DNA of 64,000 nucleotides from Chryseobacterium paludis (GCF_025403485.1 NZ_CP099966.1:1116001-1180000); one strand, 5' to 3'; shown: positions 1 to 8,920, counted from the first letter of the stretch. Numbers and translations: made by a program. Notes: generated by a model not told the origin, from the letters alone.

Positions 1-521
1 TTATTTTTTCCTTTAGGTTGCATACCTCCAATTTCTTTGATAACATCTCCAACACCAGCTATATATCTTGCTGTAAGACCAAGGCTTGGGATAAAAAAAT
101 ATCCTGCGCCGATACCAATTCCAAAGTCAAAACTTTTAATATAATCCTTTCCGTCTACTGACGTTGAGCCATTTTTAAATTTAGAATCAATCAGAAAGCT
201 AAATTGAGGACCCGCCTCAAGATAAAATTGTGGAGTAGGGTTGTATTGAAACATAACAGGAACTGAAATGTAATTCAAGTTGGTTTGAAGATCATTATCC
301 CCTTTAACCTTAGTCCCTATACCGTTGTATAAGATTTCTGGCTGAACACTAAAATGGGATGCAACAGGAACGTTCATAAGGACGCCACCATAAAATCCTG
401 CTTTTGCTTTAGAATCACTGGTATTGATCGTTGAAAGATTGAGACCTGCCTTTACTCCAAATTTCTGAGCAAAGAATAAAGAACTTGAAATGACAGCTAA
501 ACCTAGTAATAATTTTTTCAT
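1..521 (-). CDS. Outer-membrane beta-barrel protein (PorT-like family), C-terminus cut by window edge
   Basis: The reverse strand reads 173 codons from an ATG at 519-521 and runs off the window edge without a stop. It begins with a signal peptide (MKKLLLGLAV, cleavage near SLFFAQ, residues 1-19). The rest alternates amphipathic strands typical of the small OMP_b-brl_2 barrels of Bacteroidota (FGVKAGLNLS, VQPEILYNG, YLEAGPQFSFL, GIGIGAGYYF, LTARYIAGVGDV). It is a paralogue of the next gene, which suggests that about 15-20 residues are missing at the C-terminus. No ligand or enzymatic role can be assigned. An AT-only hairpin lies directly before the start codon. Confidence 0.85.
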   Translation of the reverse strand, partial: MKKLLLGLAVISSSLFFAQKFGVKAGLNLSTINTSDSKAKAGFYGGVLMNVPVASHFSVQPEILYNGIGTKVKGDNDLQTNLNYISVPVMFQYNPTPQFYLEAGPQFSFLIDSKFKNGSTSVDGKDYIKSFDFGIGIGAGYFFIPSLGLTARYIAGVGDVIKEIGGMQPKGKN

Positions 522-549
522 AGTTTAAATTTTTTTTAAAATTTAAACT
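522..549 (-). promoter_or_regulatory. Perfect AT-rich hairpin abutting the start codon of the first OMP gene
   Basis: Two 12-base arms (AGTTTAAATTTT and AAAATTTAAACT) flank a four-T spacer, and the inner edge touches the ATG at 521. In the mRNA this would fold over the ribosome-binding region. The stem contains only two G:C pairs, so stability is low. A regulatory role is inferred only. Confidence 0.4.
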
Positions 550-675
550 ATCGGAGCAAGTACCTTACCAATGGAGTAGAACTATTGAAAATATATGAAA
601 AATGGTTAGATTTAACCAGTAAATCTAACCATTTTATTGAAATCAAAATTTGTTATCTGAATGTGTTTCTTAAGC

Positions 676-1320
676 TTATTTGAATTTGTAAGCTAAACCT
701 ACCTGGAATACATTATTTCTTACTGCATCAGATCCACTAGGTCTGTTTTTAGCTACATCTGTTAATCCTGCTACATATCTTGCTGTAACACCAAAGTTTG
801 GAGTAAAGTAATATCCTGCACCTAGACCAATACCAAAATTAAAGGTATTTAAATTATCTTTATAATTATCGGTCGTAGATGAGTTACCATTACTTTCATT
901 TTTCACTTTATTTTTGGCACTAACCATTAATCCAAATTCAGGTCCTGCTTCTACATAAAGATTAGGAATAAAATTATACTGGAACATTACCGGTACAGTA
1001 ATATAATCTAATTTTGTTGAAGCTGAATATTTAGTACCTAATACAGTATAATCAGTTTTATTACCATACTGAGAATAAAGAACCTCAGGTTGGATACTGA
1101 AAGAACTTGCAATTGGGATATTTGCAAATACACCAGCATTAAAACCTATTTTAGATTTTTGATCATCCAAACCATTATCTTTAGAAAGAGATGAAACGTT
1201 CATACCTCCCTTAACACCAAATGTAACTGGGCTTGAAGATGAAGTAGAAGTTGATGTTGTTTGCTGAGCAAATGCGAATGAACTTGCAGTTACTGCTAAT
1301 CCTAAAATTAACTTTTTCAT
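676..1320 (-). CDS. Outer-membrane beta-barrel protein (PorT-like family), paralogue of upstream-window OMP
   Basis: This 214-residue protein has a signal peptide at residues 1-18 (AXA-like site FAFAQ) and then a serine/threonine-rich stretch at about residues 19-31 before the barrel starts at FGVKGGMNVSSL. Strand motifs match the neighbour almost one for one: IQPEVLYSQYGNK, YITVPVMFQYNF, YVEAGPEFGLMV, FGIGLGAGYYF and FGVTARYVAGLTDVAKN. It ends in a C-terminal aromatic-rich strand (VGLAYKFK). The two genes are tandem on the same strand, about 150 bases apart, and probably arose by duplication. Such barrels are common in Flavobacteriia and mostly lack a known substrate. Confidence 0.88.
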   Translation of the reverse strand: MKKLILGLAVTASSFAFAQQTTSTSTSSSSPVTFGVKGGMNVSSLSKDNGLDDQKSKIGFNAGVFANIPIASSFSIQPEVLYSQYGNKTDYTVLGTKYSASTKLDYITVPVMFQYNFIPNLYVEAGPEFGLMVSAKNKVKNESNGNSSTTDNYKDNLNTFNFGIGLGAGYYFTPNFGVTARYVAGLTDVAKNRPSGSDAVRNNVFQVGLAYKFK

Positions 1321-1746
1321 AACTTTAATTTTTTAATATTTTACTTTCTTAATTTTAAATTTTACTACTGTCAATTTTCCGTTGACGGGGAGTATCTTTC
1401 AAATTGGATGCCAAAGAATGAAATATGACAAAAATCAGGTAGGCTAAAACAAAGGAAATGATCATGATCCAAACTCAAATCATTGATTATCAGATGATAA
1501 TTTACATTAAACAAATGTTTGTTTAACACAACTTAAAAATCACTTAAATTTAACTATACCTTAATTTTTGTAAAAAAAATACTAGTAATCGCGAAAATCA
1601 CTTGCTATTTTAATAAATCCTTTTAGACTTTACTTATTGTATGAAAGGTTAATGCTGATCTATGTGATATATGATAAATAGGGTTCAATGTCCGTTAGAA
1701 GTCCATGTATTGGTGTTATCTTTTCACTATGCTCAAATAAATTCTA
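1321..1746. other. Gene-free spacer upstream of the OMP pair
   Basis: This AT-rich stretch lies between the OMP start and the aroB terminator. It should hold the OMP promoter on the minus strand, but no clear TAnnTTTG box is visible at the expected distance. No ORF, RNA gene or repeat could be supported here. Confidence 0.5.
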
Positions 1747-1747
1747 T

Positions 1748-1777
1748 AAAAAAATCCCGATTTTTACAATCAGGATT
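1748..1777 (-). terminator. Intrinsic terminator of aroB
   Basis: Arms at 1753-1762 and 1768-1777 form a 10-bp stem with one mismatch around a five-base loop. On the minus strand the stem is followed by a run of T (the A run at 1748-1754). It lies about 25 bases past the aroB stop. Confidence 0.75.
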
Positions 1778-1801
1778 CTACTTTATATTCTCAAAAAGCT
1801 T

Positions 1802-2848
1802 TTAGGCATCATTTAGTTTTCTATAAAAATGAAGAGACTTTTCTATATTTTCCTGGCTGCATTCATGATCATAAACACATGACCCTATTCCTGAAAGCAG
1901 GGAGAAATTAATTTTCTTTTCGGTATTCTTTTTATCATTCAGTAATAATGCAGAAAGATCTTCATCTTTAAAGTCACTGATATCTAAATAAGGATAGTAT
2001 CTTCTAACGTTATCAATGATCATTTTTGAGTCTACTTTTGAGATCAAGCCTTCGAGATGAGAAAGATGTGCTTCGCAAATCATTCCTGCAGCAACAGCTT
2101 CACCATGCAGAATAGGATTTCCCTGTTCCAGGCAAGAACTTTCGATGGCGTGACCAATAGTATGGCCGAAGTTCAGTGTTTTTCTAACATTCTTTTCATG
2201 AAAGTCCTGCTCAACAACGTCCTGTTTAATAGCCATGGAGGTCTGAATATGAGGAAGTAATGCTTCTACATCAAGTTTTTGAATTTTTATCAGATTATCC
2301 CAATGCAGTTTATCAGCAATTAAACCATGTTTCAGCATTTCAGCAAAACCACTTCTTAATTCCTTAAAAGGAAGGGTTTCCAAAAATGGTGGGTATACAA
2401 AAATCTGTTCAGGGAATGTAAATGTTCCCACCATATTTTTATAATGCATCAGGTCAATTCCTGTTTTTCCGCCTATAGAAGCGTCACACATTGATAAAAG
2501 GGTAGTAGGGATATTAATAAACTGAACGCCTCTTTTATAAGTAGAAGCAACAAAACCACCCATATCAGTAATAACACCACCACCAAGATTAATAACCAAT
2601 GCTTTTCTGTCGGCCTGCATTTCCGTTAAAATCTCCCAAAGCTGATTGGCAGTCTGAATATTTTTCATTTCTTCGCCTGCCTCTATTTCCAAAATTTCGA
2701 AACCTAAATCCGTTTCCATATTGCCTAAAAGAACAGGAAGGCAGTATTCATGAGTGTTTTCATCAACTAATATAAAGATTTTACTGAAAGATTTTCCATG
2801 TAAAAAAGCATTTAATTGAGAAAACTGATCATTTAATAGTGTTATCAT
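1802..2848 (-). CDS. aroB: 3-dehydroquinate synthase
   Basis: AroB catalyses the second shikimate step in the cytoplasm, converting DAHP to 3-dehydroquinate with NAD and a divalent metal. At 348 residues it has normal family length. The NAD-binding glycine cluster GGGVITDMGGF lies at about residues 89-99. The family block INIPTTLLSMCDASIGGKTGID follows at 111-132. Metal-ligand candidates are E170 (SGFAEMLKHG), H229/H233 (NFGHTIGHAIE) and H248 (LHGEAVAAGM). The gene stands alone, divergent from the pseudouridine synthase, and has its own promoter box and terminator. Confidence 0.96.
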   Translation of the reverse strand: MITLLNDQFSQLNAFLHGKSFSKIFILVDENTHEYCLPVLLGNMETDLGFEILEIEAGEEMKNIQTANQLWEILTEMQADRKALVINLGGGVITDMGGFVASTYKRGVQFINIPTTLLSMCDASIGGKTGIDLMHYKNMVGTFTFPEQIFVYPPFLETLPFKELRSGFAEMLKHGLIADKLHWDNLIKIQKLDVEALLPHIQTSMAIKQDVVEQDFHEKNVRKTLNFGHTIGHAIESSCLEQGNPILHGEAVAAGMICEAHLSHLEGLISKVDSKMIIDNVRRYYPYLDISDFKDEDLSALLLNDKKNTEKKINFSLLSGIGSCVYDHECSQENIEKSLHFYRKLNDA

Positions 2849-2886
2849 TTCCGGAATAATATATAATTAATTGTAAAACAATATCG

Positions 2887-2894
2887 CAAAGTTA
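2887..2894 (-). promoter_or_regulatory. Putative -7 box of aroB
   Basis: Read on the minus strand, the site is TAACTTTG, an exact match to the Bacteroidota -7 consensus TAnnTTTG, about 40 bases before the aroB start. No convincing TTTG -33 element is visible at 19-20 bases. Confidence 0.5.
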
Positions 2895-2927
2895 TGATTC
2901 TTAATTTTTAACTCATAACTAAATTAC

Positions 2928-2935
2928 TATCTTTG
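2928..2935 (+). promoter_or_regulatory. Putative -7 box of the pseudouridine synthase gene
   Basis: TATCTTTG matches TAnnTTTG and lies 14 bases before the ATG at 2950, giving a short leader. It is back to back with the aroB promoter. Confidence 0.55.
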
Positions 2936-2949
2936 CAAAAATATTTAGA

Positions 2950-4200
2950 ATGAGCAGAGACAATAATAATTCAGGAAAACCTAAAAGACCCAGAGTTTCA
3001 ACTAGAAATTCAGGCAGTTCTCGTGCTCCTAAATCTGGAAATTCTTCAGAATCAAAACCTTTCAAAAAACCATTTTCGAAAAGCGGTGACAAAAGTTTTG
3101 GACAAAAAGATAGAAATGAAAGTGGCAATTCAAAATTTGAGAAAAAGCCTTTCAGTAGAAGTGATAGAGACACAGATGGCAGCTCTAGACCTTTTAAAAA
3201 ACCTGATTCTAGGAGAGGTGAAACAAATTTTGAAAGCCGAGATGAAGATCGTAACCCAAAATCTGAGAGACCACCTTATATTACTAATCAAAGCGAAAGC
3301 AGAGAAAGAAAGACTTACGGGAAACCAGCTCCAAAAAGAGGCGGAAAAAGTTTCGACAGTAGAGATAAATATGAGCGAGGCAGCTTAAAGTATGGCAGAA
3401 GAGCTTCTGCAGGAAATGAAAGAGATGAAGACAAAGCAAGATCTTTTGTACAGAAAAGAAGATTAAGCAAAATCGAAAAAGATATTCATAAGGATACGAT
3501 CCGTCTTAATAAATACATCGCAAACTCAGGAATATGCAGCAGGAGAGAGGCTGATGAGCTGATCATACAAGGGTTGGTAGAAGTAAACGGAAAAGTAGTT
3601 ACTGAGATGGGCTACCAGGTTCAGAAAAGTGACAAAGTGATCTTTGACGGGCAAAACATCACTCCTGAAAAACCGGTTTATGTACTTTTAAATAAGCCTA
3701 AAGGATATATTTCTACAACGAAAGATGACAAAGCAAGAAAAACTGTAATGGATCTTGTTGCTAATGCTTCTCCTTACCGTGTTTTTCCTGTAGGAAGATT
3801 GGACCGTTCTACAACGGGGGTTATTCTTCTTACTAATGACGGACACATGACAAAGAAGCTAACTCACCCATCTTTTGATGCTAAAAAAATCTATCATGTA
3901 ACATTGGATAAAAAATTGTCCAATGAAGACATGAAGCTAATTGTTGAAGGTATTCGTCTTGATGAAGGTGTAGCAGTGGTAGATCAAATTTCATATATCG
4001 AAGGGAAACCTAAAAATGAGGTTGGGATTGAAATCCATATTGGATGGAACCGTGTTATCAGAAGAATATTCCAAAGATTAGGATACGAAGTTGAAGCCTT
4101 AGACAGAGTGATGTTTGCAGGATTGACAAAGAAAAATATCAAAAGAGGACACTGGAGAATTCTTTCAGAATTAGAGGTGAACAACTTAAAAATGCTTTAA
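2950..4200 (+). CDS. RluB/RsuA-family pseudouridine synthase with long basic N-terminal extension
   Basis: The C-terminal half (from about residue 182) is a normal RsuA/RluB enzyme that isomerises uridine in rRNA. It has an S4 RNA-binding domain (IRLNKYIANSGICSRREADE), then the catalytic domain with NKPKGYISTTKD and the signature PVGRLDRSTTG, where D285 is the catalytic aspartate. The first 180 residues are low-complexity: K, R, S, G and N rich with recurring KPF/FKKPF/RSGDK-like pieces. Such tails are common on this enzyme in Bacteroidota and probably bind RNA. Which rRNA position is modified cannot be told from sequence. Confidence 0.92.
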   Translation: MSRDNNNSGKPKRPRVSTRNSGSSRAPKSGNSSESKPFKKPFSKSGDKSFGQKDRNESGNSKFEKKPFSRSDRDTDGSSRPFKKPDSRRGETNFESRDEDRNPKSERPPYITNQSESRERKTYGKPAPKRGGKSFDSRDKYERGSLKYGRRASAGNERDEDKARSFVQKRRLSKIEKDIHKDTIRLNKYIANSGICSRREADELIIQGLVEVNGKVVTEMGYQVQKSDKVIFDGQNITPEKPVYVLLNKPKGYISTTKDDKARKTVMDLVANASPYRVFPVGRLDRSTTGVILLTNDGHMTKKLTHPSFDAKKIYHVTLDKKLSNEDMKLIVEGIRLDEGVAVVDQISYIEGKPKNEVGIEIHIGWNRVIRRIFQRLGYEVEALDRVMFAGLTKKNIKRGHWRILSELEVNNLKML

Positions 4201-4272
4201 GAGTTATCTGTTTTGAGTGATGAATTAAGACTTTTAATCGGATCCAAAACAACATAGCATTTAAAAATACAG

Positions 4273-4302
4273 GCGTGGTCAAATATGACCACGCTTTTTT
4301 TT
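4273..4302 (+). terminator. Intrinsic terminator of the pseudouridine synthase gene
   Basis: GCGTGGTC and GACCACGC form a perfect 8-bp stem with a six-base loop, followed by eight T residues. Confidence 0.88.
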
Positions 4303-4430
4303 GTACTGTATTTTGACTTCTGTTTTGTTTTTCTAGTTCTGTTATAAACATAAATTGTCATCAATAGAGTGTGATAAAGAAGCCCATTTCAATTAATGAT
4401 AATAGTTTTTTGTAACCGGAGTTTTTATTT

Positions 4431-5990
4431 TTATTTTAAAAACTGAGGTACTTTTCGTTGTGGATTACTCTGTTCAAAAGTATAAGCCATAGTAATCAAT
4501 TTTCCTTCCTGCCATTTTTCGGCAAAAAATGAAATACCAACGGGTAGTTCATCAACATATCCCATAGGTAAAGTAATGCTTGGATATCCAGCAATAGCAG
4601 CAGCATCTGCACTTCCATACGAATAATGATCCCCATTTTTTAAATCTGTTTTCCAGGCTTCTGTGGTGGTTGGGGCAATGATGGCATCTAATGTGTATTT
4701 TTTCATTGCGAAATCAATTCCATTATCCTGACTTCCTTCTTTAGCTACTTTTACAGCATTTGCATAATTTTTGTCTTTTGTTCCATCTCCTTTTGCTGAA
4801 AGTATCAGAAACTCTTGTCCAAAATATTGTAATTCTTCTTTATTATTTTTATTGAAAGCAATCAGTTCATCTATATTTTTTATTGGAGCATTCTTTCCTA
4901 AAGATTGAAAGTAATCATTAAGTCCATCTTTATATTCTGCAACCATCAGTTCAAAAGATTTCTGCTGTACTTCCTCAGAAATAAGCTCTTTTTCTATCTC
5001 TACAATAATAGCGCCCTGATCTTTTAAGTTTTGTAAGGTTTTTAAAAATAATTCATCTACTTTTTTGCTGGCACCATTGGTAATCCCTTTTATATAACCG
5101 AATCTTTTACCCTTAAGTCCATTTAAGGTTAGAAATTTCGTGTAATCTTTATGTAAAAACTGACTGGACCCCACTGTCTTAATATCGTTTTTATCTTCAC
5201 CGACTATTGTTCCGAGACTAATTGCAATATCTTTTACTGTTCTGGCCATTGGCCCGGGTGTATCTTGGGTGCTTGAAATTGGAATGATCCCTTTTCTTGA
5301 AATTAAGCCTACTGTAGGTTTCAGTCCTACCACTCCGTTGAGGCTGGAAGGGCAGACAATAGATCCATTGGTTTCTGTTCCAATGGCAATAATACCAAGA
5401 TTGGCTGAAATGGCTGCTCCGGAACCGGCACTAGATCCGCAGGTATTTCTATCCAGGATATAAGGGTTTTTGGTTAATCCACCAAGACCACTCCAGCCAC
5501 TCGTAGATTTCATACCCCGAAAATTAGCCCATTCACTGAGATTTGTTTTTCCAATGATCACGGCACCTGCTTCCCGTAATTTTTTTGCCAGATAACTATC
5601 CTGTAAAGGGAACGAATTCTTTAAAGCTAAAGAACCAGCTGTATTTGGCATTTTATCGTGTGTATCAATATTATCCTTTAATAAGACAAGAATTCCGAAT
5701 AAAGGTTTGTCCTTTAATTTTGGATCAAGATGATCAAGAGAGTCCGCAATTTTAAGGGCATCGGGATTTATAGTAATTATAGAATTTAACTGAACTCCAT
5801 TTTTGTCGATGTCATTAATTCGTTTTAAATATGCCTCAACCACTTCTTTTACAGAAGTTTTATTGCTTTTATATAAGCTTTGAATCTTTTGGATATCATA
5901 TTCCAAATATTTAAATTCATTGGCAGGCGAGTTTTGGGCTTTTGCTAAAAATGCACTAAAAAATACTGCTGACAAAATAACTTTTTTCAT
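4431..5990 (-). CDS. Secreted amidase-signature family amidase
   Basis: The 519-residue protein has a signal peptide at residues 1-19 (ending AKAQ). The amidase-signature fold carries the Ser-cisSer-Lys triad: K105 (LVLLKDNIDT), cis-Ser S186 in CGSSAGSGAA, and nucleophile S210 in GTETNGSIVCPSS. The family hydrolyses amides, and relatives include GatA and peptide or aryl amidases. Export to the periplasm and the lack of gatB/gatC neighbours argue against tRNA transamidation. The substrate is unknown. The gene appears monocistronic with its own -7 box. Confidence 0.9.
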   Translation of the reverse strand: MKKVILSAVFFSAFLAKAQNSPANEFKYLEYDIQKIQSLYKSNKTSVKEVVEAYLKRINDIDKNGVQLNSIITINPDALKIADSLDHLDPKLKDKPLFGILVLLKDNIDTHDKMPNTAGSLALKNSFPLQDSYLAKKLREAGAVIIGKTNLSEWANFRGMKSTSGWSGLGGLTKNPYILDRNTCGSSAGSGAAISANLGIIAIGTETNGSIVCPSSLNGVVGLKPTVGLISRKGIIPISSTQDTPGPMARTVKDIAISLGTIVGEDKNDIKTVGSSQFLHKDYTKFLTLNGLKGKRFGYIKGITNGASKKVDELFLKTLQNLKDQGAIIVEIEKELISEEVQQKSFELMVAEYKDGLNDYFQSLGKNAPIKNIDELIAFNKNNKEELQYFGQEFLILSAKGDGTKDKNYANAVKVAKEGSQDNGIDFAMKKYTLDAIIAPTTTEAWKTDLKNGDHYSYGSADAAAIAGYPSITLPMGYVDELPVGISFFAEKWQEGKLITMAYTFEQSNPQRKVPQFLK

Positions 5991-6004
5991 TGAAGAGATT
6001 TTTC

Positions 6005-6012
6005 CAAATGTA
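6005..6012 (-). promoter_or_regulatory. Putative -7 box of the amidase gene
   Basis: On the minus strand the site reads TACATTTG (TAnnTTTG), 14 bases before the start codon. Confidence 0.45.
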
Positions 6013-6070
6013 GATAATTATCTTATAATGATGTGTTTAATGATTTATAAATTTCAAGGTTATTTAAGCA

Positions 6071-6105
6071 AAAAGCGCAGTAAATATTTACTGCGCTTTT
6101 TTATA
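6071..6105 (-). terminator. Terminator of pncA (near-perfect palindrome, works in both directions)
   Basis: A palindrome of 15-base arms (AAAAGCGCAGTAAAT and its complement) with A and T runs on both sides lies just past the pncA stop and upstream of the amidase promoter. Confidence 0.85.
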
Positions 6106-6122
6106 TTTTTTGAAATTTAAAA

Positions 6123-6728
6123 TTATCCTAAAATGGTAACTCCTTTTTGGATCATCTCATAAATTGCATCCCTTCCATTATCCGGTTTTACATTCACTGC
6201 ACGGGTTCCGTTAAAATGCAGACAAGTTACGTATCCATTAGCTACAGCATCTGTACAAGTAAATTTTACGCAATAGTCCATTGCCAAACCTACAATTTCT
6301 AGGAGCTGTATGTCGTGGTATTTTAAGAAGTCATCAAGACCGGTTTTCATAAAGTGATTGTTATCCTGAAAACCACTGTAGGCATCAATTTCAGTATTTT
6401 TACCTTTCTGAATAATATGGGTTACTTTATCTCTGTTCAGATCTTTATGAAATTCGGCTCCAAAAGTTCCCTGAACACAGTGATCAGGCCACATAAACTG
6501 AGGGACTCCTCCTAAAATAATACTTTCGCCAACCTTTTTTCCATTATTACTTGCAAAGCTTTTATGGTCTGCAGGATGCCAATCCTGGGTTAAAACAATC
6601 TGATCGTATTCATTTTCTTCCATAAGAAGATTAATATAGGGAATAATTTCATTGGCTCCCGGAACAGCTAAGGCTCCACCTTCACAAAAATCATTCTGTA
6701 CATCTACTATTATTAACGCTTTTTTCAT
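6123..6728 (-). CDS. pncA: Nicotinamidase (bifunctional nicotinamidase/pyrazinamidase)
   Basis: PncA deamidates nicotinamide to nicotinate for NAD salvage. The 201-residue protein shows the isochorismatase-like triad D9 (LIIVDVQNDF), K110 (QKGKNTEID) and C153 (LAMDYCVKF), and metal ligands D49, H51 and H55 (TQDWHPADH). A longer in-frame reading would add 39 hydrophobic residues upstream, but MKKALIIVDVQ is the standard N-terminus of the family, so the start at 6728 was chosen. It lies divergent from the DEAD-box gene. Confidence 0.94.
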   Translation of the reverse strand: MKKALIIVDVQNDFCEGGALAVPGANEIIPYINLLMEENEYDQIVLTQDWHPADHKSFASNNGKKVGESIILGGVPQFMWPDHCVQGTFGAEFHKDLNRDKVTHIIQKGKNTEIDAYSGFQDNNHFMKTGLDDFLKYHDIQLLEIVGLAMDYCVKFTCTDAVANGYVTCLHFNGTRAVNVKPDNGRDAIYEMIQKGVTILG

Positions 6729-6785
6729 ATTTAGATTTCTCGAATTTTTGATAAATTTACAAAAACTAATACTCAAAAATTTGTC

Positions 6786-6793
6786 CAAAAATA
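6786..6793 (-). promoter_or_regulatory. Putative -7 box of pncA
   Basis: TATTTTTG on the minus strand matches TAnnTTTG, about 57 bases upstream of the chosen start. Its position upstream of the chosen start also argues against the longer reading frame. Confidence 0.35.
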
Positions 6794-6957
6794 AATTATC
6801 GGACAAAACGACAACAATAAAATTTAAAATGAATAAAATGAGCAATCAGGAATAAAAGAAATTTCCAAAATGTAAATTTTAATAGCCTGAATGTACCTGT
6901 ACAATTAATAATCATTGGCATAATTTAGTTTCACGTGTAAACCAAATATCAATAGCT

Positions 6958-6965
6958 TATCTTTG
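6958..6965 (+). promoter_or_regulatory. Putative -7 box of the DEAD-box helicase gene
   Basis: TATCTTTG fits TAnnTTTG and ends 18 bases before the ATG at 6984. An upstream TTG that could start translation lies inside this box, which makes the ATG the better start. Confidence 0.55.
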
Positions 6966-6983
6966 CAGCAAAATAAGTATTCT

Positions 6984-8126
6984 ATGTCATTTGAGTCTTT
7001 GGGATTATCACACCACATTATTCGTTCTATCAAAAAGTTGGGCTATCTGAAGCCTTTTCCAATTCAGGAGCAGGCTATTCCTGTTATTCTGCAAGGAAAG
7101 GATTTGATGGGAATTGCACAAACCGGTTCCGGAAAGACGGCTAGCTTTGTGATGCCTATTTTAGAAAAATTACAAAACTTAGAGGTTAAAAAAGATCGTA
7201 ATGTTCAGGTTTTAATATTGGTTCCTACCCGTGAGTTAGCGATTCAAATAGATGAAGTTTTCAGAACTTTTACAGAGAATCTGAAGCGTGAGATCCGTAC
7301 AATGGCTGTTTATGGTGGTGTTTCTATCAATCCACAGATGAAGGGAATGTTTGGGGTAGAAGTTCTTATTGCAACACCTGGCCGTTTGTTAGATTTAATA
7401 GATCATAAGGCGTTGAGTATTTCAGAAATTAAACATTTAGTAATTGATGAGGCGGATAAAATGTTTCAATTAGGGTTTGGAGAAGAAATGAATAAGCTTT
7501 TCGCTCTGATGCCCGTAATGAAACAAACGACTATGTTTTCGGCGACCTTAGATGATAAGGTTTCTGAAATGAAAGAGCGTTTATCGATTAATCCTACGAT
7601 TATTGAAATTAAAAAAGAAGAAGTTGAAATTGATAATATTGAGCAATTGGCTTATCATGTCTCTCCTGAAAATAAAGGCCCTTTTTTACGTTATTTAATT
7701 AAAGAAAAGAAGGTTGAAAAGGCGTTAATTTTTGTTTCTTCTACAAAATCTGCAGACAATTTAGTTGAAAAGCTTAAAAAAAATAAAATTAAAGCAGTAG
7801 CTATTCACGGACAGAAGTCACAGGGTGCCCGTAGAAATAATTTAGAAGAGTTTAAAGTAAACGGAGCTCAAATTTTGGTCGCTACGGATTTACTTGGCCG
7901 TGGTATTCACATCGAGTCTTTACCTTGCGTTATTAATTATGAACTGCCACGTTCACCCTTAGATTATATCCACCGTATCGGTAGAACGGGTCGTGCCAAC
8001 GAAAAAGGGACTTCCATTACCATTCTGACGGATGATGAATTGCAGCACTTTCGAGTGATTCAAAAGAAAATGGGTAAAAAAGTGACTTTACAAAGAACAG
8101 AAGGTATTGATCTGCATGGTTATTAG
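6984..8126 (+). CDS. DEAD-box ATP-dependent RNA helicase (RhlE-like)
   Basis: The 380-residue protein contains the complete helicase core: Q motif (FESLGLS...KPFPIQEQAIP), Walker A AQTGSGKTAS, PTRELAIQ, TPGRLLD, the DEAD box in VIDEADKMF, SAT, VATDLLGRGIHI and HRIGRTGR. It ends soon after the second RecA domain and lacks the basic tail seen in many RhlE or DeaD proteins. These enzymes remodel RNA in ribosome assembly or cold adaptation. The exact paralogue group cannot be fixed by eye. Confidence 0.93.
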   Translation: MSFESLGLSHHIIRSIKKLGYLKPFPIQEQAIPVILQGKDLMGIAQTGSGKTASFVMPILEKLQNLEVKKDRNVQVLILVPTRELAIQIDEVFRTFTENLKREIRTMAVYGGVSINPQMKGMFGVEVLIATPGRLLDLIDHKALSISEIKHLVIDEADKMFQLGFGEEMNKLFALMPVMKQTTMFSATLDDKVSEMKERLSINPTIIEIKKEEVEIDNIEQLAYHVSPENKGPFLRYLIKEKKVEKALIFVSSTKSADNLVEKLKKNKIKAVAIHGQKSQGARRNNLEEFKVNGAQILVATDLLGRGIHIESLPCVINYELPRSPLDYIHRIGRTGRANEKGTSITILTDDELQHFRVIQKKMGKKVTLQRTEGIDLHGY

Positions 8127-8149
8127 TGGATGAATTTAAATAATAAGAG

Positions 8150-8180
8150 CTTCAATTTTAATAGAATTGAAGTTTTTTTA
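8150..8180 (+). terminator. Intrinsic terminator of the DEAD-box gene
   Basis: CTTCAATT and AATTGAAG form an 8-bp stem with a seven-base loop, followed by seven T residues. Confidence 0.75.
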
Positions 8181-8383
8181 TCTTAAATTTTGAAACATAA
8201 ATAGATTAAAGATTCAATTTTCTGTAAAACAATATAGATCCTATAAGGTTATTTTTCTTATTCTTTTACTACTTATTGCTTTGTTGCTTTTCTTGTAGTA
8301 ATTTTAGGTCGAGTTTCAGAAGGGTAGAAAATTATCTATTGCCTCCTTAAAAGATAAGAACATATTAACCAAGATAATTAAAA

Positions 8384-8920
8384 ATGAGTAATTTAGAACA
8401 AAAGAGATATCCGATAGGTCAGTTTGAAAAACCTGATCATATTTGTGATATTGAATTGGATAAGTACATGAAAGTGATCAAAAACTTTCCGGATAAATTA
8501 AGGGAGCTTATTGAAGATCTTACAGACGATCAATTAGATACCCCTTACAGAGAAGGAGGTTGGACAGTAAGACAACTTGTTAATCATTTGGCTGACAGTC
8601 ATATCAATAGTTATATTCGTTTTAAATTGGCTTTAACGGAAGATAATCCAACCATAAAACCATATGAAGAAGCAAAATGGGCTGAACTCCAGGATAGCAT
8701 CAACATCCCTGTAAAGCCTGCTATGAGAATGATCAAAGGAACACATCAAAGATGGCATGTTTTGCTTAAAACGTTAACTAATAAACAGTTTGAAAGAACT
8801 TTTCATCATCCGGAAAATAATCAGGATTATGATCTGAGATACTATCTTGCTTTCTACGCCTGGCATTGTAATCATCATTTTGCTCATATTGAAAATCTGA
8901 AGAAAGAAAAAGGTTGGTAA
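8384..8920 (+). CDS. YfiT/BstA-type DinB-fold metal-dependent hydrolase or bacillithiol S-transferase
   Basis: This 178-residue four-helix DinB-superfamily protein starts with the family hallmark YPIGQFEKP. It has metal-binding histidines in VNHLADSH (about residues 67-74) and HCNHHFAHI near the C-terminus. YfiT/BstA proteins conjugate bacillithiol to electrophiles or act as metal-dependent hydrolases. It heads an operon in which each following gene overlaps the previous one: DUF1569, YtxJ and a Crp-like regulator. The presence of YtxJ two genes on supports the bacillithiol assignment. Confidence 0.88.
   Translation: MSNLEQKRYPIGQFEKPDHICDIELDKYMKVIKNFPDKLRELIEDLTDDQLDTPYREGGWTVRQLVNHLADSHINSYIRFKLALTEDNPTIKPYEEAKWAELQDSINIPVKPAMRMIKGTHQRWHVLLKTLTNKQFERTFHHPENNQDYDLRYYLAFYAWHCNHHFAHIENLKKEKGW

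Noticed and set aside
2919..3173. Minus-strand open frame of 84 residues opposite the pseudouridine synthase
   Set aside because: It lies across the basic repeat region and its leucine/phenylalanine-rich translation is the expected shadow of K/R/S codons. No family resemblance.
6963..6983. Upstream TTG start for the DEAD-box gene
   Set aside because: The TTG is part of the -7 box TATCTTTG and would be at or upstream of the transcription start.
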